DNA of 64,000 bases from Alkalilimnicola sp. S0819. GTDB lineage: Bacteria > Pseudomonadota > Gammaproteobacteria > Nitrococcales > WHIW01. This document shows positions 28,381 to 37,509 of the stretch, piece after piece. Under the pieces are notes generated by a model. The model saw only the letters and a program-made list of their open reading frames with translations. It did not search any database and was not told the DNA's origin. The position numbers and the translations under genes were made by a program. The stretch covers positions 1 to 64,000 of the forward strand of contig NZ_WHIW01000003.1 in assembly GCF_009295635.1 (NCBI RefSeq), in the 5' to 3' direction. The number at the start of each line of letters is the position of its first letter. Positions within the stretch are counted from its first letter, which is position 1.

Positions 28381-29068
28381 ACTGATTTTCTCGGGCCAGG
28401 CGCTGCACCTGGTTTCAGCGCTTGTCATCGGCGGCCTCATCGGCGCGGAGCGTAGTTTCAGTGGCCGCCCGGCGGGGTTCAGGACCCATGTGCTGGTCTG
28501 CGTGTCATCCTCATTGTTGATGATGATCTCGGTCTACCAGGCCGAGTGGCTGGGCGATCTGCCCGTGGATATGGTGCGCACCGATCCTACACGTATGGCG
28601 CAGGGGATCATGACCGGGATCGGGTTTCTCGGCGCCGGCGTGATCTTCAAGGAGGGGCTCACGGTGCGTGGTCTCACCACGGCTGCCTCCATCTGGATGA
28701 CGGCGGCCATCGGTGCCTTGCTCGGCATCGGCTTCTACGGGCCGGCCTTGCTCGCATCGGCCCTGACCCTGCTCACCCTGTCGGTGCTGCGCATGCTGGA
28801 GGACTGGATTCCCCGCCGCCACCATGCCGAGCACGTGCTGCGATTTCACCGCGAGACGGTGCTGCCGGAGCAGCAGGTGCGGGATCTGCTGCGGCAGGTC
28901 GGCTGCCGGGTTCTGAAGGTCGGCTATAGATTGTCGACGGGTGGCGAGTTCTTCGAATACACGATGGTGATTCGTGCCATGGACAGGCGCAGTTTCCAGC
29001 GCCTGTCCCGGGAGTTGTTAAGGAAACAGGAGGTTGTCGGGTTTCGTCTGTCGCCCATGGTGGATTAG
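28361..29068 (+). CDS. mgtC: MgtC/SapB family membrane protein
   Basis: This 235-residue protein has four or five N-terminal membrane helices with the family signatures GGLIGAERSFSGRPAGFRTH and GIGFLGAGVIFKEGLTVRGL. A cytosolic C-terminal domain of about 85 residues resembles the ACT-like domain of longer MgtC proteins. MgtC proteins are linked to growth in low magnesium and to inhibition of the F-type ATP synthase in pathogens; the role here is not known. The GTG start has an excellent AGGGAGG site lying inside the overlapping upstream gene. Confidence 0.85.
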   Translation: MFSQVYELIFSGQALHLVSALVIGGLIGAERSFSGRPAGFRTHVLVCVSSSLLMMISVYQAEWLGDLPVDMVRTDPTRMAQGIMTGIGFLGAGVIFKEGLTVRGLTTAASIWMTAAIGALLGIGFYGPALLASALTLLTLSVLRMLEDWIPRRHHAEHVLRFHRETVLPEQQVRDLLRQVGCRVLKVGYRLSTGGEFFEYTMVIRAMDRRSFQRLSRELLRKQEVVGFRLSPMVD

Positions 29069-29074
29069 GGCGCG

Positions 29075-29116
29075 GGGTCGCCGACCCGCCGGGCACGCGA
29101 CGCCGGTCAGCGTGCC
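29075..29116. terminator. GC-rich hairpins between convergent mgtC and DUF4870 genes
   Basis: Two perfect hairpins occur in this short gap: GGGTC/GACCC at 29075-29087 and GGCACGC/GCGTGCC at 29092-29116. Neither is followed by a T tract. Confidence 0.3.
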
Positions 29117-29150
29117 GGGCCGGTCGGCGCCGGCTCGAGACCCACCGGCC

Positions 29151-29510
29151 TTACTTGATCAGGCGCAGTGCGAACGGGTACCGATAGCTCGCTCCGTTGC
29201 TGACCTTCACTGCCGCGACGATGCACAGCACCAGATTGGTCAGCCACACCAGCGGCATCAGCAGCGCGCCGATCAGCACGAAGGCCAGCACCCAGCAGAC
29301 GATGAAGGCGATCAGCACGGTGATCTGGAAGTTCAGCGCTTCCTTCACCTGCTCCAGCAACCAGCTGGGGCCTTCGCTCTGCTTGATCAGGTAGACGATC
29401 AGGCTGGGAATGAACCCGAGGATGATGCCGCTGAGATGCACCAGCAGGGCGATGTTCTTCTGGTCGCCGGCGGGGGCGTTGGTGGATAGCTGCTCTTCGT
29501 GCTCGGACAT
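29151..29510 (-). CDS. DUF4870 family membrane protein
   Basis: This 119-residue protein has a hydrophilic start (MSEHEEQLSTNAPAGDQKN), then three or four membrane helices with ALLVHLSGIILGFIPSLIVYL and QVKEALNFQITVLIAFIVCW. These match DUF4870 (Tic20-like) proteins of unknown function. It is encoded just downstream of the MscK-like gene on the same strand. Confidence 0.8.
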   Translation of the reverse strand: MSEHEEQLSTNAPAGDQKNIALLVHLSGIILGFIPSLIVYLIKQSEGPSWLLEQVKEALNFQITVLIAFIVCWVLAFVLIGALLMPLVWLTNLVLCIVAAVKVSNGASYRYPFALRLIK

Positions 29511-29548
29511 GGTCGGGCCTCACGGTTTGTTGATTATTGAGAACAGCG

Positions 29549-32500
29549 TCATCGTAAATCAGGAGCCTGGTCCCCGCCAGTGGGGGACGGGCCGTCTCGC
29601 CCCGGCGGCCAGGCCCGCGCGCTTACCGAGCGCAGGTGCAGCTCCCGCTGGGGCGCCGCCAGGCGTATGCCCTGCGCCCGCAGCCCGGCGAGTATCGATT
29701 GATGCAGGGCGTCGGTGACCGAGAGCCGGTCCTCCATGCCCTGCAGGTAGGCGCGGATCTCGAAATGCATGCCCTGTTCGCCGAAACGCATGAAGTGCAC
29801 ACTGGGGGCCGGGTCGGAGAGGATCAGGCCCTGTGTTCGCACCGCCTCCCGCAGCACGCGGCTGACGGTCTCGGGTTCGCTGGCGAAATCCACCCGCACC
29901 TCGATCAGCAACTGGGTGATCTGGTCGGAAAGCGTCCAGTTGATCAGCTGCTCGGTGACGAAGTCCTTGTTGGGGATGATCAGCTCCCGCCGCGCCCAGT
30001 CGGTGATGGTGGTGGCGCGAATGCGGATGCGGCTGACAGTGCCGGTGCGATCCCCCAGGGTAACGGTGTCGCCCACTCGCACCGGCCGCTCGAACAGGAT
30101 GATCAGCCCGGAGACGAAATTGGCGAAGATCTCCTGCAGACCGAAGCCCAGGCCCACGCCCAGCGCGGCCACCAGCCATTGCGCCTCGCTCCAGCGTATG
30201 CCGATCAGGGCAATGGCGGCGATGAGCCCCAGCCCGGTTACCAGGTAGCGGCTGAGTGTGGTGACGGCATAGCGGTTTCCCGGATCCATGTGCACCCGGC
30301 GCAGCAGCAGGATCTCCAGCAGGCCGGGAAGGTTGCGTACCAGCAGAATCACGCCCGAGAGCAGGGCGACGGCGAGGGCGGCGTCCAACAGCGTGACCGG
30401 CCGCATCAGCTGCTCGCTGCCCGCGCCGGTGTAATGGTGCCAGAGCACCACCTCCTGAAGAATGCGCAGGGCGGGCAGCAGGTCCGCCCATAGCCACCAC
30501 AGCCCCACCAGCAGGCTCACGCCCACCAGCAGGCGCAGTAGCTGCCGGGTCTGCTCGTCCACGGTCTGTAGCGAGAGCTGAGGTTGCTGCTCGATTACGC
30601 CTCCGCCTTGTTTCCGACGCTGGCTCGCCCGCAGATGGGCAAGTCGGCGCTCCGCCAGGCGCATGCCGCGCAGGATCAGCGACAGCCCGACGATGATCAG
30701 CAATAGCCACCAGGCGCTGGCCATCAGGCGGCTGGCCAGTTGCAGGGCCGTGTAGTAGTAGCCCAGGCCGGCGAGTGTCGCCAGGGCCAACGGCAGGGCG
30801 GTGACGGCGAAGCGCAGCAGTTGCCAGCTGTACCCCGCGCTTCGCCTGGGCAACAGTCGGCCGGCGCGCAGCCAGTTCCAGGCGGTCCAGGCGAGCAGCA
30901 GGGCGGCGCTCATATAGGCCGCGCGCCCCAGGCTGTCGTGTGCGCCGGTTCCCTGCTGCTCGGCACCATAGGCCACCAGCAGGGCCGACAGGGCCAGTAG
31001 CGGTACGAAGCGACGCAGCGGCGCGCGCAGTTGGCGGCACAGCCCGATGGGCCAGCGGAAATGCACCGGCGCGAGCCCGCCGGGGCGGCAGGACTGGGAC
31101 AGGCCGAGCCCCAGAAAGCCGATCAGCGCGGCGGCTTGCAGGCCTTCACCAAGGGCGTGGGCGAAACTGCCGGGACCGGCGCCCCGAGTGGCGAGCCAGC
31201 CCAGGGTGCCCAGCAGCAGCGGGGTGGGCAAACTCAGCAAGGTGGTATACGCCAGGGCCTGGAGGCTATAGCGAAAGCGGTCTTCCAGCGGATGGCCCAC
31301 GCGGCGCTGTGCCTCGCGCAGCAGGCGCCGCAGGCGCGGCGTGAGCAGCAGGCAGAACAAGGCTGCGAGCAACAGCCCGGTGGTCGACGCGGGGCGGCTC
31401 GCCGCGCCTTGGCCGATGGCCTGAATCACGCTGCGCCAACCCGCCGCGCGCAACAGTGCCAGCAGGGCCTCGCGTAATTGAGAAAACCAGGCTCGGTTCA
31501 GCGGGTCGGCACTGGCCACCCAGAGCAGGTGTTCATCCAACAGCGCGGCGTAGCGCGCGCTCTGCTCCTGTAGCCGTTCCTGGGCCTGTGCCAGTTCGGC
31601 GATGCGATCGATGCGTCGGTTGAGGTTCAGTCGCAGGGTATCCACCAGCCCGGCCTGTTCGGCCAGCAGCGCTTCCAGCGCGGTGTGTATGCGGGGAATA
31701 TCCTCGGGGCGGGCGGTCAGTCGCACCCGTTCGGCGACAAGCTCCCGGGCAAGAGCCTTCGGCTCCTGCAATGCGCGAGCCGTTTCCTGCAGACGGAGCA
31801 TCTCCAGGCGGGCCCGGGCCAGTCGCGTGCGCAGAGCCTTCAGGCGCTCCTCGAAGCGCTGAGGGGGCGGGAGGCTGCGCCGCTCGCGCAACAAGGCCTC
31901 GCCGAGCAGCACATCGCCCCCGGCGAGTTCCAGTTGCCGGCGGGTGCTCTGGTAGCTGCGGCGCAACTGCTCCAGTTGTCGTTGAGCGTAGCGGTTCTCC
32001 TCGGCGAGCTGCTCCACGCCGGCCACCAGCGTGTTGAGCTGCTCGCTGAGGGCGTTGTTGCGCTGCGCCTGTTCACTCAACAGGGGGTGCAGCCCGCGCA
32101 CGGATTCCGCGGCGCGTTGGGCCTGTTCCCGGGCGCGTTCGGCCTCGCTGCGACTTTCGCGGTTGACGCGCGTCTCCAGCGAGCCGACCCGCTGTTGCAG
32201 CCATTCGATGTGCTGAAGCAGGCGCAGGCGTTGTGCCCTGGCCAGTTCCTGCCGGGCGTTGTGGCTGAGCAACTGCTGCTCCAGCATGCGCGTCTTGGCC
32301 GCCACGGCCCGGCGGCGGGCATCCAGCAGTGCGGCTCTGGCTTCCGCCAGCTCTTCCCCGTCGGCGCTGGCACTTTCCTGGGTGAGTGCTTCCTGCTCGC
32401 TGCGCAGTTCCAGCAGTGCCTCACGCAGGCGGGCCGGCTGGTCGCGCATATCCGCCAGTTGTGCCTCCAGCGCCTGCAGTTCGCTCTGCAGGGCGGCGAG

Positions 32501-32950
32501 CCGCGCCTTCTCCTCGCTCAAGGCTTGTTCCAGTGTGGCTAGATCGGCCCCTTCGCCCGGCAAGGGTGGCCAGTCGTCCGGCGCTCGGTCGGATTCCGCC
32601 TCGCGTCGTGCCCGTGCCGCCCGGCCCGGGGCATTCTCCAGCGCCGCGCGAAAGGCGGCGGCCGCCTGCTGGTCACGCTGTGCCTGTTGCAGCCGCTCCC
32701 GCGCTTCTCGGTAGAGAGCCAGGGCATCGGCGTTGCCGCCCGTGGCGGGCTCGCCCTCGGGGCTCTCCAGGGCCTCGATGCGCGCTTCCAGGCGCAAGAC
32801 ATCCGTCGCGGTGGTGTCCGTGGCTTGGGCGTTCTGGGCATGCCCGATAGGGGGCGCCAGGCCCAAGAACAGCGCCAGCGCGCCCGCCGCCAGCGCGGCG
32901 GGCAGGCGCCGTGCGGGCCAGGGCAGGGCGTGAGGGACGCGGCCGCGCAT
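29549..32950 (-). CDS. Large MscK/KefA-like mechanosensitive channel
   Basis: This 1133-residue protein has the layout of MscK. A signal peptide ends near AHAQ (residue 39). A long periplasmic Glu/Arg/Gln/Leu-rich coiled coil runs to about residue 480, and a multi-helix membrane region covers about 500-900. The C-terminal MscS core has the pore-helix segment ALGVGLGFGLQEIFANFVS and beta-domain ERPVRVGDTVTLGDRTG. MscK channels open on osmotic downshift and can be modulated by K+. The gene follows otsA with no gap, tying solute release to solute synthesis. The exact subtype (MscK versus MscM/YjeP) is not settled. Confidence 0.88.
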   Translation of the reverse strand: MRGRVPHALPWPARRLPAALAAGALALFLGLAPPIGHAQNAQATDTTATDVLRLEARIEALESPEGEPATGGNADALALYREARERLQQAQRDQQAAAAFRAALENAPGRAARARREAESDRAPDDWPPLPGEGADLATLEQALSEEKARLAALQSELQALEAQLADMRDQPARLREALLELRSEQEALTQESASADGEELAEARAALLDARRRAVAAKTRMLEQQLLSHNARQELARAQRLRLLQHIEWLQQRVGSLETRVNRESRSEAERAREQAQRAAESVRGLHPLLSEQAQRNNALSEQLNTLVAGVEQLAEENRYAQRQLEQLRRSYQSTRRQLELAGGDVLLGEALLRERRSLPPPQRFEERLKALRTRLARARLEMLRLQETARALQEPKALARELVAERVRLTARPEDIPRIHTALEALLAEQAGLVDTLRLNLNRRIDRIAELAQAQERLQEQSARYAALLDEHLLWVASADPLNRAWFSQLREALLALLRAAGWRSVIQAIGQGAASRPASTTGLLLAALFCLLLTPRLRRLLREAQRRVGHPLEDRFRYSLQALAYTTLLSLPTPLLLGTLGWLATRGAGPGSFAHALGEGLQAAALIGFLGLGLSQSCRPGGLAPVHFRWPIGLCRQLRAPLRRFVPLLALSALLVAYGAEQQGTGAHDSLGRAAYMSAALLLAWTAWNWLRAGRLLPRRSAGYSWQLLRFAVTALPLALATLAGLGYYYTALQLASRLMASAWWLLLIIVGLSLILRGMRLAERRLAHLRASQRRKQGGGVIEQQPQLSLQTVDEQTRQLLRLLVGVSLLVGLWWLWADLLPALRILQEVVLWHHYTGAGSEQLMRPVTLLDAALAVALLSGVILLVRNLPGLLEILLLRRVHMDPGNRYAVTTLSRYLVTGLGLIAAIALIGIRWSEAQWLVAALGVGLGFGLQEIFANFVSGLIILFERPVRVGDTVTLGDRTGTVSRIRIRATTITDWARRELIIPNKDFVTEQLINWTLSDQITQLLIEVRVDFASEPETVSRVLREAVRTQGLILSDPAPSVHFMRFGEQGMHFEIRAYLQGMEDRLSVTDALHQSILAGLRAQGIRLAAPQRELHLRSVSARAWPPGRDGPSPTGGDQAPDLR

Positions 32951-34483
32951 TCAGGCACGGTGCAGGGAGGCGTGAATGAAACGCTCGGCGGCCGGCTCAC
33001 GGGGCAGGTAATCGGCCACCGGCGGGAAGCGGTGTGGTTCGGGCTGGGCCGCGGCGGCAAGATACTGCTCGGCCCAGCGGTAGACATTCTGCTCGCTCAC
33101 CTGGCGCCACAGCCGCGCCATCCTGCGGGCTCGTTCCGAAGCCGGCATGCGGTAGGCCCGGTGTATGGCCTCGGCGGTGCCTTCCACATCGTAGGGGTTG
33201 ATGAGCAGCGCGCCGTCCTGGAGCTGGGGGGCGGCGCCGGCGAATTCGCTGAGTATGAGTACCCCGGGGCGCTCGACGCGGCTGGCGCAGTATTCCTTGG
33301 CCACCAGGTTCATACCGTCCTTCAGCGGTGTGACCAGGGCGATGTCGGCGCGTCGGTACCAGGCGGCCAGATGCACCGGGCTCAAGCGATGGAACATATA
33401 GTGAATGGGAACCCAGCCTTCCTCCGTGAACTCGCCGTTGATCTCGCCAACCAGCCGCTCCACCTCCAGCCGCAGCGCCTGGTAGGCGGGTATGTCATGG
33501 CGGCTGGGTACGGCGTGCTGCACCAGGTGCACCCGCCCGCGCAGGCGTGGATAACGGTGCAGGGCCGTGCGGAAGGCCTCCAGCTTGTTGGGCAGGCCCT
33601 TGGTATAGTCCAGCCGATCCACGCCCAGGATGATGCAACGGCCCGGGAAGGCCTCGTCCAGCGTGGCCGCCACTTGCGCCGATTCGCTGGAGAGCGCCTG
33701 GGCGCGCACCGCCTGGGCATCTATGCCGATGGGGAAGCTGCCCACGGCGACCGGGTGCGAGGCCTCTTCCTCCCGGTGGGCCACCTGCAGCAGGGTACCC
33801 CGGGCCACGGCCCTGGCGGGCGTATGCAGCAGCCGGTGTACGCATTGGCCGAAGTTGCGCCGGTCACGCAAGGTCTGGAAACCAATCAGGTCGAAGGCGA
33901 GCAGCTTGCGCAGGATCTGGAAACGCCAGGGGAGTTTGAGAAAGATCTCCAGTGGTGGGAAGGGGATATGCAGAAAGAAACCGAGCCGCGCCGGACAGGA
34001 CAGGCGTCGCAGCGCGCTCGCCAGCTCCATCAGGTGGTAGTCGTGCACCCAGACGAAGTCCTGCCAACAGGCCAGGCCCGAGACGATGCGCGCGAACTTG
34101 CGGTTCACCCGCTCGTAGATGCGCCAGTAACGGGGGTCGAAGTTGCAGCGGGTGAACAGGTCGTGAAAGAGTGGCCAGATGATCTCGTTGGAAAACCCGT
34201 GGTAGAAGCCGGCGTGCTCGGCGCTGCTCAGGCTCACCGGGTGGTAGCGATAGGCGCCGTTGCCGCTGGCCTGGTCCAGCGCCCGGCGCAAGGCCCGGGC
34301 ACTGGCGCCCAGCTGGCCGGGCCAGCCTACCCACAGTCCGCCATGGCGGCGCAGCACGGGCACCATGGCATTGACCAATCCACCACTGCTCGGCTCGGCG
34401 TGCCAGCGTTTGCCTTGCTGACACAGGGTGACCGGAAGGCGGTTGGAAACGACGATGATGCGTCCCTGCGTACTCGCTGGCAT
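32951..34483 (-). CDS. otsA: Alpha,alpha-trehalose-phosphate synthase (UDP- or GDP-forming)
   Basis: This GT20 glycosyltransferase of 510 residues joins a nucleotide-activated glucose to glucose-6-phosphate to make trehalose-6-phosphate, a precursor of the compatible solute trehalose. VVSNRLPV and [11 protein letters not shown] form the donor/acceptor loops, [12 protein letters not shown] and [12 protein letters not shown] the central motifs, and [16 protein letters not shown] and [13 protein letters not shown] the C-terminal nucleotide site. No trehalose phosphatase is adjacent. Glucosylglycerol-phosphate synthase is a related family and a real alternative. It ends exactly where the MscK-like gene begins. 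Confidence 0.87.
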   Translation of the reverse strand: MPASTQGRIIVVSNRLPVTLCQQGKRWHAEPSSGGLVNAMVPVLRRHGGLWVGWPGQLGASARALRRALDQASGNGAYRYHPVSLSSAEHAGFYHGFSNEIIWPLFHDLFTRCNFDPRYWRIYERVNRKFARIVSGLACWQDFVWVHDYHLMELASALRRLSCPARLGFFLHIPFPPLEIFLKLPWRFQILRKLLAFDLIGFQTLRDRRNFGQCVHRLLHTPARAVARGTLLQVAHREEEASHPVAVGSFPIGIDAQAVRAQALSSESAQVAATLDEAFPGRCIILGVDRLDYTKGLPNKLEAFRTALHRYPRLRGRVHLVQHAVPSRHDIPAYQALRLEVERLVGEINGEFTEEGWVPIHYMFHRLSPVHLAAWYRRADIALVTPLKDGMNLVAKEYCASRVERPGVLILSEFAGAAPQLQDGALLINPYDVEGTAEAIHRAYRMPASERARRMARLWRQVSEQNVYRWAEQYLAAAAQPEPHRFPPVADYLPREPAAERFIHASLHRA

Positions 34484-34575
34484 ATCTGGTGGCGTCCGGT
34501 GAGCGTCGGGCTTCCCGAGTGGGTATTGGGCGCGGCCGCGGGCAACTCAAGCAAGGCGGAACAGGGGGGGAATCC

Positions 34576-35181
34576 TTGCTCGACAGTCTCTTGACGAGTC
34601 TGGCACCGGCTCGGGAGGGCCTGGGTGCGCTGGGTTTCACCGCCCTGGTGGTGTTCTTCGCCGAATTCGGCGACAAGAGCCAGTTGGTGGCCATGACGCT
34701 GGCGGCACGGCACCGCAAGGTATGGAGCGTGTTGCTGGGGGCCGGTGGGGCTCTGGTGCTGCTGAGCGCTCTGGGGGTGCTGTTCGGTGCGCTGGTGGCG
34801 CAGTGGCTGCCACGCCCCTGGCTGGATATCGCCGTGGCGGGGTTGTTTCTGCTGTTTTCCTGGCAGGCCTTGCGCGGTGGCGATGAGGAGGAGGCGGGGG
34901 CGATCGCCGGGGGGCGCCCTGGCATGGTGCTGGTGACCAGCTTCGCGCTGGTGTTCCTGGCCGAATTTGGCGACAAGACCCAGCTGGCGGTGGCGGGTCT
35001 CGCCACTGTGGCGCCGCCCTGGCCGGTCTGGCTGGGGGGGAGCCTGGCCTTGCTGCTGAATACGGCCTTGGGTGTGTGGGTCGGGGGGCGATTGTTGGCG
35101 CACATGCCCGGGCGCTGGCTGCACCGGCTGGCGGGGCTGCTTTTCCTGTTGCTGGCCGGCTGGACGCTCTGGTCGATCTGA
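34576..35181 (+). CDS. GDT1/TMEM165 (UPF0016) family cation exporter
   Basis: This membrane protein has six predicted helices in two repeats, each carrying the signature ExGD(K/R)(T/S): FFAEFGDKSQ and FLAEFGDKTQ. Family members export Mn2+ or exchange Ca2+/Mn2+ for protons. The TTG start at 34576 (201 residues) is preferred because AGGGGGGGAA lies just upstream and the protein then begins at the first helix region. An in-frame GTG at 34489 would add a basic, unconserved 29-residue tail. It diverges from otsA. Confidence 0.82.
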   Translation: MLDSLLTSLAPAREGLGALGFTALVVFFAEFGDKSQLVAMTLAARHRKVWSVLLGAGGALVLLSALGVLFGALVAQWLPRPWLDIAVAGLFLLFSWQALRGGDEEEAGAIAGGRPGMVLVTSFALVFLAEFGDKTQLAVAGLATVAPPWPVWLGGSLALLLNTALGVWVGGRLLAHMPGRWLHRLAGLLFLLLAGWTLWSI

Positions 35182-35260
35182 ACTTGCCCCAGTGCCCGCA
35201 GGGCACCATCTAAGAGGCACCGACTGCAAGCGGACCCGCTCCGCCCATGCCGAGGTGCTT

Positions 35261-35524
35261 ATGACGGAACTCAATGCAGCCATTGCGCTTTTCCTGCTGT
35301 TCACCGCCGCCGCCGCGCTGCGCGGGTTGTTGGCGGCGGCGCGCCAGCGTGCCCGGGGCTTGGTGCTCGGCTGCGCGGCGTTGACCTGCGCCGCCGCGCT
35401 GGCGGCCCAGGCTTCCGGGCTCCCCTGGTTGATGGATCTGCTGCTGATGATTCTCCTGCTGCTGGTCTCCGCCTGGTTGCTGTGGCCGCGCCGGCAGCCG
35501 CTAAGCCGTGGGAAGCTGCGATGA
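35261..35524 (+). CDS. Small two- or three-helix membrane protein, unknown
   Basis: This 87-residue protein is almost entirely hydrophobic: helices around residues 3-22, 34-52 and 55-75 (WLMDLLLMILLLLVSAWLL), with an Arg-rich loop and a basic tail. GAGGTG lies before the ATG. No family was recognised. It overlaps the next gene by ATGA, so the two probably form a coupled pair. Confidence 0.6.
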   Translation: MTELNAAIALFLLFTAAAALRGLLAAARQRARGLVLGCAALTCAAALAAQASGLPWLMDLLLMILLLLVSAWLLWPRRQPLSRGKLR

Positions 35525-35793
35525 ACGCGGGCTTCAATCTGCTCAGTGTGCTGTGCTGGCTGGGCGGCGCCTGGGCCCTGTACCGCGGGCTGCGACCCGA
35601 GGTAGGGGTCAGCCGCCAGGCGCTGCTGGCGTTGACGCTGGTCATGTTGGGCCTGATGCTCCAGGCCGAGAGCCTGTGGCAGCTGCTCAAGCTTGGCCTG
35701 ATCTGGTGGCTGGGCCTGCTGTTATGCGTGGCGCTGGCGGAGAGCGTGGGCAAACCCGCCGCGCGGCCCGACGAGCAGGGCAAGCAGGGCTGA
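35521..35793 (+). CDS. Small membrane protein, unknown, coupled to preceding gene
   Basis: This 90-residue protein has about three hydrophobic segments (LLSVLCWLGGAWALYRGL, ALLALTLVMLGLMLQAESL, LGLIWWLGLLLCVALA) and a short polar tail ending KQG. It starts inside the stop of the previous gene (ATGA). It is convergent with the Mrp cluster 51 bases away. A function in the same ion-transport context is only a guess. Confidence 0.58.
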   Translation: MNAGFNLLSVLCWLGGAWALYRGLRPEVGVSRQALLALTLVMLGLMLQAESLWQLLKLGLIWWLGLLLCVALAESVGKPAARPDEQGKQG

Positions 35794-35844
35794 CCGTCCC
35801 GCCCGGCGGGGTGGGCGCGGTCTTGGCCGCCATGGCCGAATCGC

Positions 35845-37509
35845 TCAGCTTCCCAGGCTGAGGGCAGCGAGCAACAGGATCAAACCCAGCAACACGATGC
35901 CGGTTCGGGGCAGATGCAGCAGCCTCGCCTCCAGATGGTCGAGGCGACGCCGTAGCGCCCCCCTTCTGAGGTGACGGTGAGGGTGTTTGCGGGCGGTATC
36001 GGGCAGCCGGAGCCGGGCCGCCAGCACTTCCAGCGGCACCACTATATCCCCGGCGGGGACGATCGGGCGCAGCCTCCAACCCCTTGTCGCCACCCACCAG
36101 GCAAAGCCCGCCAGGGGCAGGATCACCAGCCAGGGCCAGAGACTTTTCCACTTGAGGCTGTCCGCCAACAGTGTGGCCGGGGCGTAGGGATGGTGCAGCC
36201 ACGACCAGACCCAGGGCATGAGTAGCGCCCAGGCCGCCAGGATCAGAAAGGGCGCGGGCCCCACCGGGTCCATGCCGGGCAGGGGGCTTGGCCGGGGCTG
36301 CCGGCGGCTGAGGTACAGGAAACGGCTCATCAGCAGGCCGGTCGCCACCGAGCTCCAGGGCAGCAGGTTCTTCCACGGCCCGGCCGGGGTCGGTGCAATC
36401 GGAGCTTGCCCGGCCGCGCTCATCCACAGCTTCAGCAGATATCCGCCGCTCAGGGGCAGGGCGGCGAGGCTGAGCGAGAGCATCAGCAGGGTGGGATACA
36501 CCCAGCCACCGGCTCGGCCCCGGCGTGCCACGCCCAGCCCCAGGAACAGCGCGGCCTTGACGCTGGCGTGGTGGAGGGCGAAGGCGCCGGCGGCGGCGGC
36601 CGCCAGGGGCCAGGTACGAGGCTCGCCGGCGCTGCTGCCCAGCAGCGCGGTGACCAGGCCCATCTGGCTGATGCTGGAATAACCGAGCAGCATCTTCGGC
36701 TTCGACTGCAGCACACCGACCAGGGCACCATAGAAAGCGGCCGCCAGGCCCAGCCCGAGCATCCAGGGCGCGAGGGCGGTAAGGCCGGCGCCGGTCTCCG
36801 GCAGGAAGCGGATCCAGCCGAGCAGCCCGGCCTTCAGCAGGGCGCCGGAGAGCAGAGCACTGCAGGGATAGGGGGCCAGGCCATGGGCGCGCGGCAACCA
36901 CACGTGCAGTGGCAGCACGCCGTGCTTCACGCCCATGCCGACGAACAGCAACAGGGCGACCAGGAGCCCCTCGCGCCCCTGGTCCAGGTAAAGAAAGCCC
37001 GCCAGCATGGCCATCTCCCCCAGCAGCGCGAGCGTCAGATACAGCCGCCCTGCCTGGCGTGCCCGGGCGCCGGGCTCCACCACGATCAAGCCGTAGGCGG
37101 CCAGGCTGAGCAGGCTGAAGGCGATGTAATAGCCGATCGGGTCCAAGGCGATGATCACGCCCAGGTTCCCCGCCTGGCAAAGCAGGAAGCAGCACAGCAG
37201 CCGCGCGCCGGCGGGCCGCTGCCAGGGCCGGGTGCGCAGCAGGTGCCAGCCGGCGAGCATCCAGATCACGGCGCTGAAGAGCAGGAATAGCCGACCGGGC
37301 GCATCCAGTCCCAGGGTGATGCCGAAGGTGATCAGCGGCTGCTGCAGGCTGATCTGAGGCAGCAGCAGTGCGGCGAGTAGTGCCGGCAGGGGCGTACCGG
37401 GCAGGGCGCGGGCGGCGCGGGGCGCGCCTCCGGGCAGCACCGCGAGCAGCCCCAGCCCCAGGGGCAGCAGCACGATCAGATACAAGAGGGCAGGCCAAAG
37501 GGCGCTCAT
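35845..37509 (-). CDS. Third NuoL/M/N-type antiporter subunit of the Mrp cluster
   Basis: This 554-residue membrane protein has the proton-antiporter domain. VKHGVLPLHVWLPRAHG carries the TM7 lysine, SGALLKAG the TM8 lysine and HHASVKAALFLGLG the TM12 lysine. The TM5 glutamate found in the two sister subunits is absent: the equivalent segment reads YYIAFSLLSLAAYG. A long hydrophilic C-terminal extension rich in Arg/Leu/His (residues about 490-535) precedes a final membrane helix. It is the last gene of the Mrp operon and overlaps the previous one by ATGA. Confidence 0.8.
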   Translation of the reverse strand: MSALWPALLYLIVLLPLGLGLLAVLPGGAPRAARALPGTPLPALLAALLLPQISLQQPLITFGITLGLDAPGRLFLLFSAVIWMLAGWHLLRTRPWQRPAGARLLCCFLLCQAGNLGVIIALDPIGYYIAFSLLSLAAYGLIVVEPGARARQAGRLYLTLALLGEMAMLAGFLYLDQGREGLLVALLLFVGMGVKHGVLPLHVWLPRAHGLAPYPCSALLSGALLKAGLLGWIRFLPETGAGLTALAPWMLGLGLAAAFYGALVGVLQSKPKMLLGYSSISQMGLVTALLGSSAGEPRTWPLAAAAAGAFALHHASVKAALFLGLGVARRGRAGGWVYPTLLMLSLSLAALPLSGGYLLKLWMSAAGQAPIAPTPAGPWKNLLPWSSVATGLLMSRFLYLSRRQPRPSPLPGMDPVGPAPFLILAAWALLMPWVWSWLHHPYAPATLLADSLKWKSLWPWLVILPLAGFAWWVATRGWRLRPIVPAGDIVVPLEVLAARLRLPDTARKHPHRHLRRGALRRRLDHLEARLLHLPRTGIVLLGLILLLAALSLGS

